From positions 349,178 through 413,177 of the forward strand of contig DIXU01000009.1 in NCBI GenBank assembly GCA_002436105.1: 64,000 nucleotides of DNA, in the 5' to 3' direction. Below, piece by piece: positions 19,133-26,958 of the stretch. The notes below the pieces were generated by a model. That model was not told where the DNA came from, made no database searches, and saw nothing but the letters and a program-made list of their open reading frames with translations. This stretch comes from Candidatus Aminicenantes bacterium UBA6072. GTDB lineage: Bacteria > Acidobacteriota > Aminicenantia > UBA2199. Positions within the stretch are counted from its first letter, which is position 1. The number at the start of each line of letters is the position of its first letter. Position numbers and translations under genes: made by a program.

Positions 19133-19896
19133 AAGGCGCCTGGATCATCGCCAAGAAGGAGCTGAAGACCTACCTTTATTCGCCGATCGCCTATATCCTG
19201 ACCGCATTCTTCCTGCTGGTCAGCGGCTTTTTCTTCTACAACATCCTGGCCTGGGCCAACGAGCAGACCATGCGCATGATGCAGTCCGGCTATCCCGCCG
19301 AGCACATCAACATCAACCAGATGCTCTTCCAGCCGTTCTTCAGCAACATGACCATCGTGCTGATGTTCCTGCTGCCCCTGTTGACCATGCGCCTGTTCGC
19401 CGACGAGAAAAAGATGCGCACCGAGGAGCTGCTGCTGACCTCGCCGCTGCGCCTCTTTTCGATCATCCTGGGCAAGTACCTGGCGGCGCTGATCGTCTAC
19501 GGCGGCATCCTGCTGCTGACCGCCACCTACGCCGTTTTCGTCTTCATCCACGGCAATCCCGACCCCGCGCCGCTGCTGACCGCCTACCTTGGCCTTTTCC
19601 TGCTCGGCGCCGTGTTCATCGCCATCGGCCTCTTCGCATCGGCGCTGACCGAGAACCAGGTCATCGCCGCCGCCATCTCCTTCTCGGCGATCCTGCTGAT
19701 CTGGGTGCTCTCCTGGATCGGTGAGGGGGGGCCCGGGGCCTGGCGTCCGGTCCTGGCCTACCTGTCTTTCTTCTCGCATTTCAAGAACATGGTCACCGGC
19801 GTGATCGACACCCAGGACATCGTGTACTTCCTGTCGTTCATCTTTCTCGGCCTCTACCTGACGCGGGCGGTGTTCGAATTCAGGAAATGGAGGTGA
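19129..19896 (+). CDS. ABC-2 type permease (GldF-like)
   Basis: 255 residues with about six transmembrane segments, starting ELKTYLYSPIAYILTAFFLL, typical of GldF-like ABC-2 permeases. It contains MRLFADEKKMRTEELLLTSPL, the conserved cytosolic loop of this subfamily. Overlaps the ATPase gene by four bases (ATGA), and its 3' end contains the ribosome-binding site (GGAGG, 19889-19893) of the following gene. Confidence 0.87.
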
Positions 19897-19898
19897 CC

Positions 19899-21440
19899 AT
19901 GAAGAAGATCCTGCGCCACGGCAACTTCCTTTCCCTGCTGCTGGTCCTGGCCGGCATGGCCATGTGGCTCAGCTTCGGGCTGGCCGCTTTCAAGGGCCGG
20001 GCCGGGCTGGTTCTGCTGCTGCTGGGCGTGGCAGGGCTGGCGCTGCATTTCGCCCTCAACCTCGCGCGCTTCAAGACGAGGAATTCCCGCCTGAACTTCA
20101 TTTTTGCCTCCAACCTGGCGGTGGTGGTCCTGCTGATCGTGGCCATCGTCGCCGCGGTCAACTACCTGGGCGTCAAGCTGCACACCCGGGTCGATCTCAG
20201 CGCCGGCAGGGTGCACTCTCTCTCCGACCAATCGGTGCAGGTGGCGCGCGGGCTGAAAAAGGAGCTGGACATCAAGGCCTTTTTCAGCAAGGGCAACAGC
20301 GGCCTGGAGCGCCTGCGCTCCCTGCTCGAGATCTACCGCTTCCACAGCGGACGCATCCGGGCAACGTACATCGATCCCTACCTCAAGCCCGAGCTGGTGA
20401 AGCAGTACGAGATCAAGACCGATGGCACGATGGTGTTCGAATACGAAGGCAAGAGCACGCGCAGCGAGGAGATCACCGAGGAGGCCATCACCAATGCCAT
20501 CATCAACGTGTCACGCCAGGGGGAAAAGACGGTCTATTTCCTCCAGGGGCACGGTGAACCCGGCAGCGGCGACAGCGGCGAGACCGGGTATTCCGAAGCC
20601 CGGGCCGGCCTGGAAAAACTGTCATTCCAGGTGAAGGACCTGATCCTTTTCCAGGAGGCGGCGGTACCCCGCGACGCCGCGGCCGTGATCATCGCCGGAC
20701 CGCAAAAGCCGCTCCTGGAAAAAGAGCTCTTCCTGCTGGGCGATTACATCGAAAAGGAGCAGGGGCGCCTGCTGCTGCTGCTTGACCCCGGCCAGGGCGC
20801 CGAGCTGAAGCCCCTGCTGGCCAAGTTCGGGCTGGCCCTCGAAAACCACGTCGTCGTCGATGCCGACCCCCTTTCCCAGTTCATGGGCGGAAACTATTTC
20901 ATGCCCGTGGTGGCCAAGTATCCCGAGCACGCCATCACCAAGGGTTTCGGCTATGCCACCATGTTTCCCCTGGCCCGCGGCCTGTCCCGCCTTTCCCCTG
21001 CCCCGGCCGGGGTCAGCGTGGACTTCCTCGCCGCCACCAGCCCCAATTCCTGGGGCGAGACCAACTACGAGGCCGAGGTCAAGACCGAGACGATCACCAG
21101 GAACCCCGAGGACAAGGGCGGTCCCATCGATATCGCGGCCGCCGGCGAGATCGCCGGCGAGGGCGATCAAAGAGCCCGCCTCGTGATCGTCGGCGACTCC
21201 GACTTCGCCCTGAACAAATACTACTTTTTCCAGGCCAACGGCAATTTTTTCAACAACGCCGTCTCCTGGCTGGCCGAGGAAAAGGATCTGGTCGCCATCG
21301 CCCCCAAGGTCACCGCACCCAGGACGGTCAGCCTGACCCGCAGCGCCGGCCGCCTGGTCTTTTTCTACACCCTGCTCATCCTGCCGCTGCTGGTGTTCGC
21401 CGCCGGCATCGGCGTCTGGCTCTACCGGAGGAAACTGTGA
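19899..21440 (+). CDS. GldG-like ABC transporter auxiliary protein
   Basis: 513 residues. Two N-terminal transmembrane helices and one at the C-terminus (FFYTLLILPLLVFAAGIGVW) bracket a large extracytoplasmic ABC_transp_aux domain (TRVDLSAGRVHSLSDQSV, KTVYFLQGHGEP, GRLLLLLDPGQ, RLVIVGDSDFALN). ATG at 19899 is chosen over an upstream frame extension because GGAGG lies 5 nt before it. It forms the GldF/GldG pair with the preceding gene; the transported substrate is unknown. Confidence 0.85.
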   Translation: MKKILRHGNFLSLLLVLAGMAMWLSFGLAAFKGRAGLVLLLLGVAGLALHFALNLARFKTRNSRLNFIFASNLAVVVLLIVAIVAAVNYLGVKLHTRVDLSAGRVHSLSDQSVQVARGLKKELDIKAFFSKGNSGLERLRSLLEIYRFHSGRIRATYIDPYLKPELVKQYEIKTDGTMVFEYEGKSTRSEEITEEAITNAIINVSRQGEKTVYFLQGHGEPGSGDSGETGYSEARAGLEKLSFQVKDLILFQEAAVPRDAAAVIIAGPQKPLLEKELFLLGDYIEKEQGRLLLLLDPGQGAELKPLLAKFGLALENHVVVDADPLSQFMGGNYFMPVVAKYPEHAITKGFGYATMFPLARGLSRLSPAPAGVSVDFLAATSPNSWGETNYEAEVKTETITRNPEDKGGPIDIAAAGEIAGEGDQRARLVIVGDSDFALNKYYFFQANGNFFNNAVSWLAEEKDLVAIAPKVTAPRTVSLTRSAGRLVFFYTLLILPLLVFAAGIGVWLYRRKL

Positions 21441-22783
21441 ACTGGAAGAAGATCCTCGCCCTGGCACTCCTGCTGGCCGTCCTGGCCATGGCCATCGTCT
21501 ACCTCGAGCGAAAGGAAAAGGGGCGGCAGGCATCCGAGGGGATACTGTTCGCCATCGCCGCCGATGCGATCGACCGAATCGAACTGCGCAACCCGGAGGG
21601 CGATTTCGTCTTCACCCGCCGCGAGCCGCTGTGGCAGATGGAGAAGCCGCTGGCGGCCAAGGCCGACAAGGTGGCGCTGGAAAGCATCCTGGATCATTTC
21701 TCGCGCCTGCAGTACGACCGGCTGGTGGCCGAGGAAGCCGGCGACCTGAAGGCGTTCGGGCTGGACACGCCGGGGATCGAGTTGAAGCTCTTCGCCAAGG
21801 GCCAGCCGGCGGCCACCATTGCCCTGGGCGTCAAGAACACCCTCGACGACTCCTCCTACGCCAAGCTGGCCGGAGACGGGCGGGTGGTCTCCATCGCCGC
21901 CTTCAAGCGCCAGGACCTGGAAAAAGGGCTGCTGGCCTTTCGCGACAAGAAATTCTTCGCCCTCGACCCCCTGGCCGTTACCTCCCTGGAATTCCGCATC
22001 GGGAATGCCGCCGTCTCCCTGGCGAAAAAGGATGACCGCTGGTTCCTGGAAAAGCCCTTTTTCTCGCTGGCCAGGGAATCGCGCATCAGCGAACTCCTCG
22101 CGGCCGCCTCGCAGCTGGAGGCCACGTCGTTCGCCCCGGCGGGGGAAGCCGGGGAGCGGGCGGCCTTCGGCCTGGACACGCCGTTGCTGACGGCCGAGTT
22201 CCATACGCCCTCGGGATCGCGGCGGATCGCGGTCGGGCGGCAGGGCGAGTCGCATTTCGCACTCGTTGACGGCTCCAGCGAGGCCTGCGGCATCTCCGGC
22301 GACTTCGCGGGGAAATTCGCCGCCGACGCCGTTGCCTGGCGCGAGAACAAGGTGGCCCGCTTCTTCGCCTACGACGCCCGCGAGATTTCCTTCCAGCAGG
22401 GGGCGTTCCGCTTCGCGCTGCGCAAGGACGAGGCCGGGAACTGGGATTTCCTGCCGCCGCGGCCCGGAATGAAGCCTGACGGTGAAAAGGTCGACTCCCT
22501 GCTGACCGTCCTGTCCGGCCTCGAGGCCACGGATTTCTACGACGAGCCCGGCGCCCTGCCCGTTGTCGCGGCGCGCGTCGTCATCCGGACCGAGGACCAG
22601 GTCGATCCCGAACAGCGCCGCGAGACGGTATTGGAGTTCGGCGCCGCTGCAGGGGAGACGGTGATCGTTCGCGACCCTTCCCTGCCTTATTCGTACCGGG
22701 TCCGGCGCGAAACGATCGAGAAGCTCCCCGCCAAGATCGAGGACATCGCCGCCGCGCCTCCCCCTCCCCGGGCTGAAAAATAA
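21437..22783 (+). CDS. DUF4340 family protein
   Basis: 448 residues starting with GTG that overlaps the TGA of the GldG-like gene. One N-terminal membrane anchor is followed by repeated DUF4340 units: FAIAADAIDRIELRN, PLWQMEKPLAAKADKVALESIL and LKAFGLDTP recur as DRWFLEKPF and AAFGLDTPLL. DUF4340 proteins regularly follow GldF/GldG-type genes and are thought to be periplasmic partners of that transporter; the exact role is unknown. Last gene of the operon, ending 6 bp before the -35 of the sigma-factor promoter. Confidence 0.85.
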   Translation: MNWKKILALALLLAVLAMAIVYLERKEKGRQASEGILFAIAADAIDRIELRNPEGDFVFTRREPLWQMEKPLAAKADKVALESILDHFSRLQYDRLVAEEAGDLKAFGLDTPGIELKLFAKGQPAATIALGVKNTLDDSSYAKLAGDGRVVSIAAFKRQDLEKGLLAFRDKKFFALDPLAVTSLEFRIGNAAVSLAKKDDRWFLEKPFFSLARESRISELLAAASQLEATSFAPAGEAGERAAFGLDTPLLTAEFHTPSGSRRIAVGRQGESHFALVDGSSEACGISGDFAGKFAADAVAWRENKVARFFAYDAREISFQQGAFRFALRKDEAGNWDFLPPRPGMKPDGEKVDSLLTVLSGLEATDFYDEPGALPVVAARVVIRTEDQVDPEQRRETVLEFGAAAGETVIVRDPSLPYSYRVRRETIEKLPAKIEDIAAAPPPPRAEK

Positions 22784-22789
22784 GCAAAG

Positions 22790-22817
22790 TTGAAATCCGG
22801 AAAACTTGTACTATAAT
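22790..22817 (+). promoter_or_regulatory. Promoter of the ECF sigma operon
   Basis: TTGAAA (22790-22795), 16 bp, TATAAT (22812-22817). This is a housekeeping-type site, not an obvious ECF site (no AAC-type -35), so simple autoregulation is not apparent. The leader is about 140 nt to the sigma start and contains the short ORF at 22861-22974. Confidence 0.6.
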
Positions 22818-22860
22818 GATTTTATCTCTCTCATTACCTATCTCTCCGTTTGGAGGGGAG

Positions 22861-22974
22861 ATGGAAAGGGTTTCGCCGGCAGGCCGGCCCCCGTTTTTCA
22901 AGAAAACCGCCGTCCCGGACCCGCAATGCAACTTTCCCCGCCCGCGATGCATCTTAGTGGACAGAAATGGATGA
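22861..22974 (+). CDS. Putative 37-residue leader ORF overlapping the ECF sigma start
   Basis: ATG at 22861 directly follows GGAGGGGAG, one of the strongest ribosome-binding sites in the window, although its spacing is short. It encodes 37 residues (MERVSPAGRPPFFKK at the start, two Cys later) and ends TGA at 22972-22974, inside the first codons of the sigma gene (ATG 22967). The sigma gene has no good site of its own, so coupled translation is plausible. No family recognised. Confidence 0.4.
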   Translation: MERVSPAGRPPFFKKTAVPDPQCNFPRPRCILVDRNG

Positions 22975-23500
22975 CCTGATCGCCAAGCTCAAAGAGGGAA
23001 ATGAAGCCGCTTTCAAGGAAGTGATGGCCATGTACAAGAAGCCGATATTCCATTACCTGAGCCTGCTGCTGGGCGACCGGCAGGCGGCGGAGGAGCTGAC
23101 GCAGGACACGTTCGTCAAGGTCTATTTCAAGGCCCACACGCTGAAATGCGACAATGCGCAGGCCGCCAAGGCCTGGATCTACACCATCGCCACCAACCTG
23201 GCGCGCAGCGAGTTCCGCAAGCAGCGCATCCGGCGTGTCTTTTCCCTCTCCGACCTGAACGAGGGGCAGGCGTCCTATCATCCCGATGTCGAGGGCAAGC
23301 TGCTGGCCGAGCAGCTGCTGGCCATGGTACCGGAAAAATGGCGCGTGCCGCTGGTCATGAAGGAAATGGACAACTTCTCCTTCGAAGAGATCGCCCGCGC
23401 GCTGAACAAGCCCATCGGCACGGTCAAATCCATGGTTTTTCGGGGCAAGGACCACCTGAAGAAGCAATGCCTCGAAATGGAGGGAGCATCTCATGCATGA
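22967..23500 (+). CDS. ECF-type RNA polymerase sigma factor
   Basis: 177 residues with region 2 (AMYKKPIFHYLSLLLG, AAEELTQDTFVKVY) and region 4 (KWRVPLVMKEMDNFSFEEIA, GTVKSMVFRGKDHLKK), without regions 1 or 3, i.e. a group 4 sigma factor. It overlaps the next gene (small single-span membrane protein) by 8 bp, and an HtrA-like protein follows. This resembles a sigma/anti-sigma/envelope-stress layout, although target promoters are unknown. Confidence 0.92.
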   Translation: MDDLIAKLKEGNEAAFKEVMAMYKKPIFHYLSLLLGDRQAAEELTQDTFVKVYFKAHTLKCDNAQAAKAWIYTIATNLARSEFRKQRIRRVFSLSDLNEGQASYHPDVEGKLLAEQLLAMVPEKWRVPLVMKEMDNFSFEEIARALNKPIGTVKSMVFRGKDHLKKQCLEMEGASHA

Positions 23501-23840
23501 CTGGCAGCTTATCTTTGAGGCACGCGACGCAGAAAACGGGCCCGGCGCCGATTTCGAGGGGCGGGTCTTTGCCAAGATCCACAGGAAAAAGCTGCAGCGC
23601 AAGGTCGGTCTCGGCCTGGCGGCCGCCAGCGCTGCCGCGACCGTGCTGATCCTGGCCCTTTTCCAGCCCTTCCGCCCGGCGGCCGCCCGCGGACCGCTCC
23701 AGGCCGCGGACAAGGTGGAGATTCCCGTGAGCGAGGAGCTGTTCTTTTCGACCTCCAACAGCCGCACTCGCTATACCCTGCAGCCGGTGGCGCTGGGCGA
23801 TGGGGCCGAGACGCCGCAGGCGTCCCTGAACCAGATCTAG
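23493..23840 (+). CDS. Small single-pass membrane protein, putative anti-sigma factor
   Basis: 115 residues. A short charged cytoplasmic part (residues 1-38, FEGRVFAKIHRKKLQRK) is followed by one transmembrane helix (about 39-60) and a periplasmic tail. Position immediately after, and overlapping, the ECF sigma gene is the main argument for an anti-sigma role. There is no HxxxCxxC zinc anti-sigma motif, and I cannot assign a family. Confidence 0.55.
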   Translation: MHDWQLIFEARDAENGPGADFEGRVFAKIHRKKLQRKVGLGLAAASAAATVLILALFQPFRPAAARGPLQAADKVEIPVSEELFFSTSNSRTRYTLQPVALGDGAETPQASLNQI

Positions 23841-23849
23841 GAGACGAAC

Positions 23850-25637
23850 ATGAAAAAAATGCTGTTCATCATACTGATCCTGGTGCTGCTCTGGTACGCT
23901 CCAGGGCTTCACGCCATGCCGCCGGGGGATGAACGCGGCAGCGCAACCGATCCCATCGACGACATCGAGAGCCGGATCCGCGGCATCCTTGACAAGGTAT
24001 CCCCCTCCCTGGTGAAGGTCATCGCCGAGAACGGCAGGAAGTACGTCGCCAGCGGCATCGCCCTGGAGGACGGGCTGGTCATCACCACGGCGCTGGTCAC
24101 CAAGCACCCGTTCACGAAGCTGGCGGTGGAGACCACCCGGGGCGAGCGGATCGCCGCCCGTGTCGCCGGCCAGGACAACCACTCCGGGCTGACCCTGCTG
24201 CGCCTGCAAAAAGGGAAACTGCCGACCCTGTCCCCTGCCGGACCGGCCCAGGTAGGCAGCTGGGTGGCGCTGGTCGGCCTGTTCTACGAGAAATTCCCGG
24301 CCATATCCCAGGGCATCGTCAGCAGCCTGGGCGAGAACGAACTGATCCTCAACGCCCCGGTCGCGCCCGGCGCGGCCGGCGGGGCCGTGGTCAACAAGAA
24401 CGGCGAGCTGCTGGGCGTCATCCGCGGCAGCGTCGGCTTTTCCTTCACCCCCGACCTGACCTTCAAGGACCACTCGGCGTCCATCCAGGTCAGCGGCCGC
24501 CGCAGCGAGAGCGGCGGCCTGTGCTACGCCATCCCCATCGCGCCGGTGCGGCGCCTGGCCGAAAAAATGAAGACCTCCGGCAAGATCATCCCCGGCTGGC
24601 TGGGGGTCGTCTTCATCGAGGACACGAACCAGGTCCAGGAAGCCTACCCGGGATCGCCGGCGGCCAAGGCCGGGATCGCCGGCGGCGACCGCATCGTGAA
24701 ACTCGCCGGCAAGCAGGTCGGCAACTGGAAGGAGATCGTTTCCGCGCTCGCGTTCCGTTTTGCCGGCGACAAGGTCGACGTCACCGTCAGCCGGGGAAGC
24801 AAGGAGCTGCGCTTGGACGTGGTACTCGGCGATCGCGGCCGGATCGTTCCGCCGGAGCCGCCGAAACCCCTCACCGTCCCGGAAATCCCCGGCCTTCCCG
24901 AACTGGCCGACCGGCTGGGTGAATTGCCCGACCTCTCCGATCTGGATTCGCCCCTGCCCAGGGTGCGGAACTACGTCATCGAGATCAGCGGAGCCCGGCA
25001 GCTGGGCGTCGACGTCATCGACATCACCGCCGACCTGGGAGAAAAATTCGCGGTCAGGGAAGGATACGGCCTGCTGGTCTCCCGCATCGTTGAGGGCTCT
25101 GCCGCCGGCAAGGGCGGGCTGAAGGCCGGGGATGTGATCGTCCGGGCCAATGACAGCCCCTTGCGCAGCGCGGCCGACCTGCGCCGGGCCCTCGACGCCT
25201 TGCAGGACAAGGAGGCCGTGCTCCTCTTTGTCTACCGCGACGGCCAACCGCGGAAATTCTCCCTGGTCCCGGACAGGAACGAAAAGCGGGTATGGGATGT
25301 CCGCGGCTTCACGCAGAAAATGGAAAACCTGAAGGGCCACATCAGCGACGAGGCCAAGGTCATGCTCCAGGACGAGATCCGCAAGCTGAAACTGGCCAAG
25401 GAAAGAGCATTGACCGATCTGCAAAAGGAAAAACGGCACTCCCTGAAAAGGGCCAGGGAGGAAAGCCGGGATCTGGCCATCGAGCTGAAGCGGCTGCAGG
25501 CCGAAACGAACAGGCTGGCGGATGAGGCCGGGAAAAAAATCGCCGAGGAGCTGCGGATGATCCAGGAGGAGCTGCGCCGGATCCAGGAGAAGATCCGGGC
25601 CGAGGAAGAAGGGGAAAAGGGGAAGGAACGGGACTGA
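23850..25637 (+). CDS. HtrA/DegP-like protein with degenerate catalytic triad, PDZ domains and C-terminal coiled coil
   Basis: 595 residues: signal peptide (1-22), trypsin-like domain (about 45-240), PDZ1 (about 245-335, SPAAKAGIAGGDRIV), a Pro/Leu-rich linker, PDZ2 (about 390-470, GKGGLKAGDVIVRAND), and a charged coiled coil of about 110 residues. The HtrA triad appears lost: His of the TNNHV motif aligns with Leu82 (ITTALV), Asp with Gly113 (DNHSGLTLL), and Ser of GNSGGP with Ala176 (PGAAGGAV). It is therefore probably a non-proteolytic sensor or scaffold. It is the third gene of the ECF sigma operon, 9 nt after the putative anti-sigma. Confidence 0.85.
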   Translation: MKKMLFIILILVLLWYAPGLHAMPPGDERGSATDPIDDIESRIRGILDKVSPSLVKVIAENGRKYVASGIALEDGLVITTALVTKHPFTKLAVETTRGERIAARVAGQDNHSGLTLLRLQKGKLPTLSPAGPAQVGSWVALVGLFYEKFPAISQGIVSSLGENELILNAPVAPGAAGGAVVNKNGELLGVIRGSVGFSFTPDLTFKDHSASIQVSGRRSESGGLCYAIPIAPVRRLAEKMKTSGKIIPGWLGVVFIEDTNQVQEAYPGSPAAKAGIAGGDRIVKLAGKQVGNWKEIVSALAFRFAGDKVDVTVSRGSKELRLDVVLGDRGRIVPPEPPKPLTVPEIPGLPELADRLGELPDLSDLDSPLPRVRNYVIEISGARQLGVDVIDITADLGEKFAVREGYGLLVSRIVEGSAAGKGGLKAGDVIVRANDSPLRSAADLRRALDALQDKEAVLLFVYRDGQPRKFSLVPDRNEKRVWDVRGFTQKMENLKGHISDEAKVMLQDEIRKLKLAKERALTDLQKEKRHSLKRAREESRDLAIELKRLQAETNRLADEAGKKIAEELRMIQEELRRIQEKIRAEEEGEKGKERD

Positions 25638-25655
25638 AGTTCCCCGCCAGGAAGC

Positions 25656-26597
25656 TCAGCGCAGCAGCGATTCGGCCAGGCGGATCGCGGCCAGCATGCT
25701 GGACGGATCGGCGAGCCCTTTGCCGGCGATGTCGAAAGCCGTCCCGTGAACGGGCGACGTGCGGATGAACGGCAGCCCGAGAGTCAGCTGCACCCCGTCG
25801 CCGCCATGCAGCAGCTTGAAGGGGATCAACCCCTGGTCATGGCTCCAGGCGATGACCACCGCGCTTTTCATGGAGCGGGCTTTGTTGAAAACGACATCGG
25901 GCGGAAATAGCCCGGCCACCCGGATCTCATCCCGCAGATCGCCGATGGCGGGGAGAATCACCTCGATCTCTTCGCGCCCGAGGCGGCCGTTCTCCCCGGC
26001 ATGGGGATTCAGGCCGCTGAACAAATAGGTGAATTCCATCCCGAAAAGCCGCTGCAGTTCGCCGGCGACCTGGCGGACGAATACCCCGATCGCGCCGCGC
26101 TCGAGTCGGGCGAACACATCGCGCAGGGGGATGTGGTGGGTGAAAAGGGCCACCTTCAGCCCGGGCGACCAGAAGAACATGGCCGGCGGCGCCGGCGCGA
26201 GGGCCGCGAAATAGTCGGTGTGGCCGCGATAGGGCAGGCCGCTGGCCAGCCATTTGTCCTTGCTCACCGGGGCGGTGACCACGGCCTGGACCCGGCCTTT
26301 CCGGGCCAGATCCACTGCCGTCCTGACCCAGAGAAACGAGGGATCGCCCGCAGCCGCTTCGTCCTCCACCTCCAGGAATGCCGTTTCGCCGCGGGAGATC
26401 TCCCGGGCATCGCGGAGCAGGCGCAGGCCGCCGTGGGGGAAATGGCGGCTGCTGCCGACGAGCAGCAGCGAAGCGGACGGGGCGGCCAGGGCCAGGCTCT
26501 TGGCAATCACCTCGGGCCCGATCCCCTGGGGGTCGCCCAAGGTGACCGCGATGACCTTATTTTCCCGGTCCGGGATCTTCGCGTTTGGCTTCGGCAA
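25656..26597 (-). CDS. pdxA: 4-hydroxythreonine-4-phosphate dehydrogenase
   Basis: 313-residue NAD-dependent enzyme of pyridoxal-5'-phosphate synthesis. Signature TLGDPQGIGPEV at the N-terminus, TAPVSKDKW, metal-site HTDYFA and GLNPHAGENG, and SPVHGTAFDIAGKG near the C-terminus. The start is probably TTG at 26597, inside the 3' end of the Hfq-like gene; no ATG or GTG is available before the conserved VTLGDPQG. Only slightly shorter than the E. coli protein. Convergent with the pseudo-HtrA gene. Confidence 0.93.
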   Translation of the reverse strand: MPKPNAKIPDRENKVIAVTLGDPQGIGPEVIAKSLALAAPSASLLLVGSSRHFPHGGLRLLRDAREISRGETAFLEVEDEAAAGDPSFLWVRTAVDLARKGRVQAVVTAPVSKDKWLASGLPYRGHTDYFAALAPAPPAMFFWSPGLKVALFTHHIPLRDVFARLERGAIGVFVRQVAGELQRLFGMEFTYLFSGLNPHAGENGRLGREEIEVILPAIGDLRDEIRVAGLFPPDVVFNKARSMKSAVVIAWSHDQGLIPFKLLHGGDGVQLTLGLPFIRTSPVHGTAFDIAGKGLADPSSMLAAIRLAESLLR

Positions 26598-26883
26598 AGT
26601 CGGGGTTCTTGTAGATGTACTTGATCTGGGACTTGAACACGATCAGGGTGCCGCCGTCGAGCTTCTTGACCTTCAGGCACTTTTCATCGTACCAGTCGAG
26701 CATCCCCTTGAGCACTTCGCCGGTCATCAGCTCGAAAACCAGCTGGGTGCGGTTGTTCATCTGCTTGATATAATAATAATTCTCGGCGTGGGTTTTATAG
26801 GGCGGCGGCGGCTTGCGCTTGTTTTCCTGGTTGGATTTCTGTTTTATCTCTTTAAAATTCGGCTTGATCAATTTTCTGATCAT
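26557..26883 (-). CDS. Hfq-like (Sm-fold) small protein
   Basis: 108 residues: a basic N-terminus (1-35, many Lys) and a compact domain resembling Hfq. QLVFELMTGEVLKGMLDWYD matches the Sm1 motif (F-x-x-x-G-x-x-L-x-G-x-x-x-x-x-D), and VFKSQIKYIYK matches the Hfq Sm2 motif (YKHAISTI). If correct it binds RNA as a ring; it is a divergent assignment and lacks the textbook KHAIS. ATG at 26883 has GGAG at 5 nt. Shares 41 bp with pdxA. The promoter at 26913-26940 drives both. Confidence 0.6.
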   Translation of the reverse strand: MIRKLIKPNFKEIKQKSNQENKRKPPPPYKTHAENYYYIKQMNNRTQLVFELMTGEVLKGMLDWYDEKCLKVKKLDGGTLIVFKSQIKYIYKNPDFAEAKREDPGPGK

Positions 26884-26912
26884 CGATGCTCCTACGAAAC
26901 AGGGTTGATCCC

Positions 26913-26940
26913 ATTATATTTCAATTTTTTGAAAAGTCAA
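26913..26940 (-). promoter_or_regulatory. Promoter of the Hfq-like gene and pdxA
   Basis: Minus-strand TTGACT (26935-26940), 16 bp, TATAAT (26913-26918), then a leader of about 22 nt with GGAG before the ATG at 26883. Confidence 0.65.
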
Positions 26941-26958
26941 TCGCGGCCCGGGAAGCGC

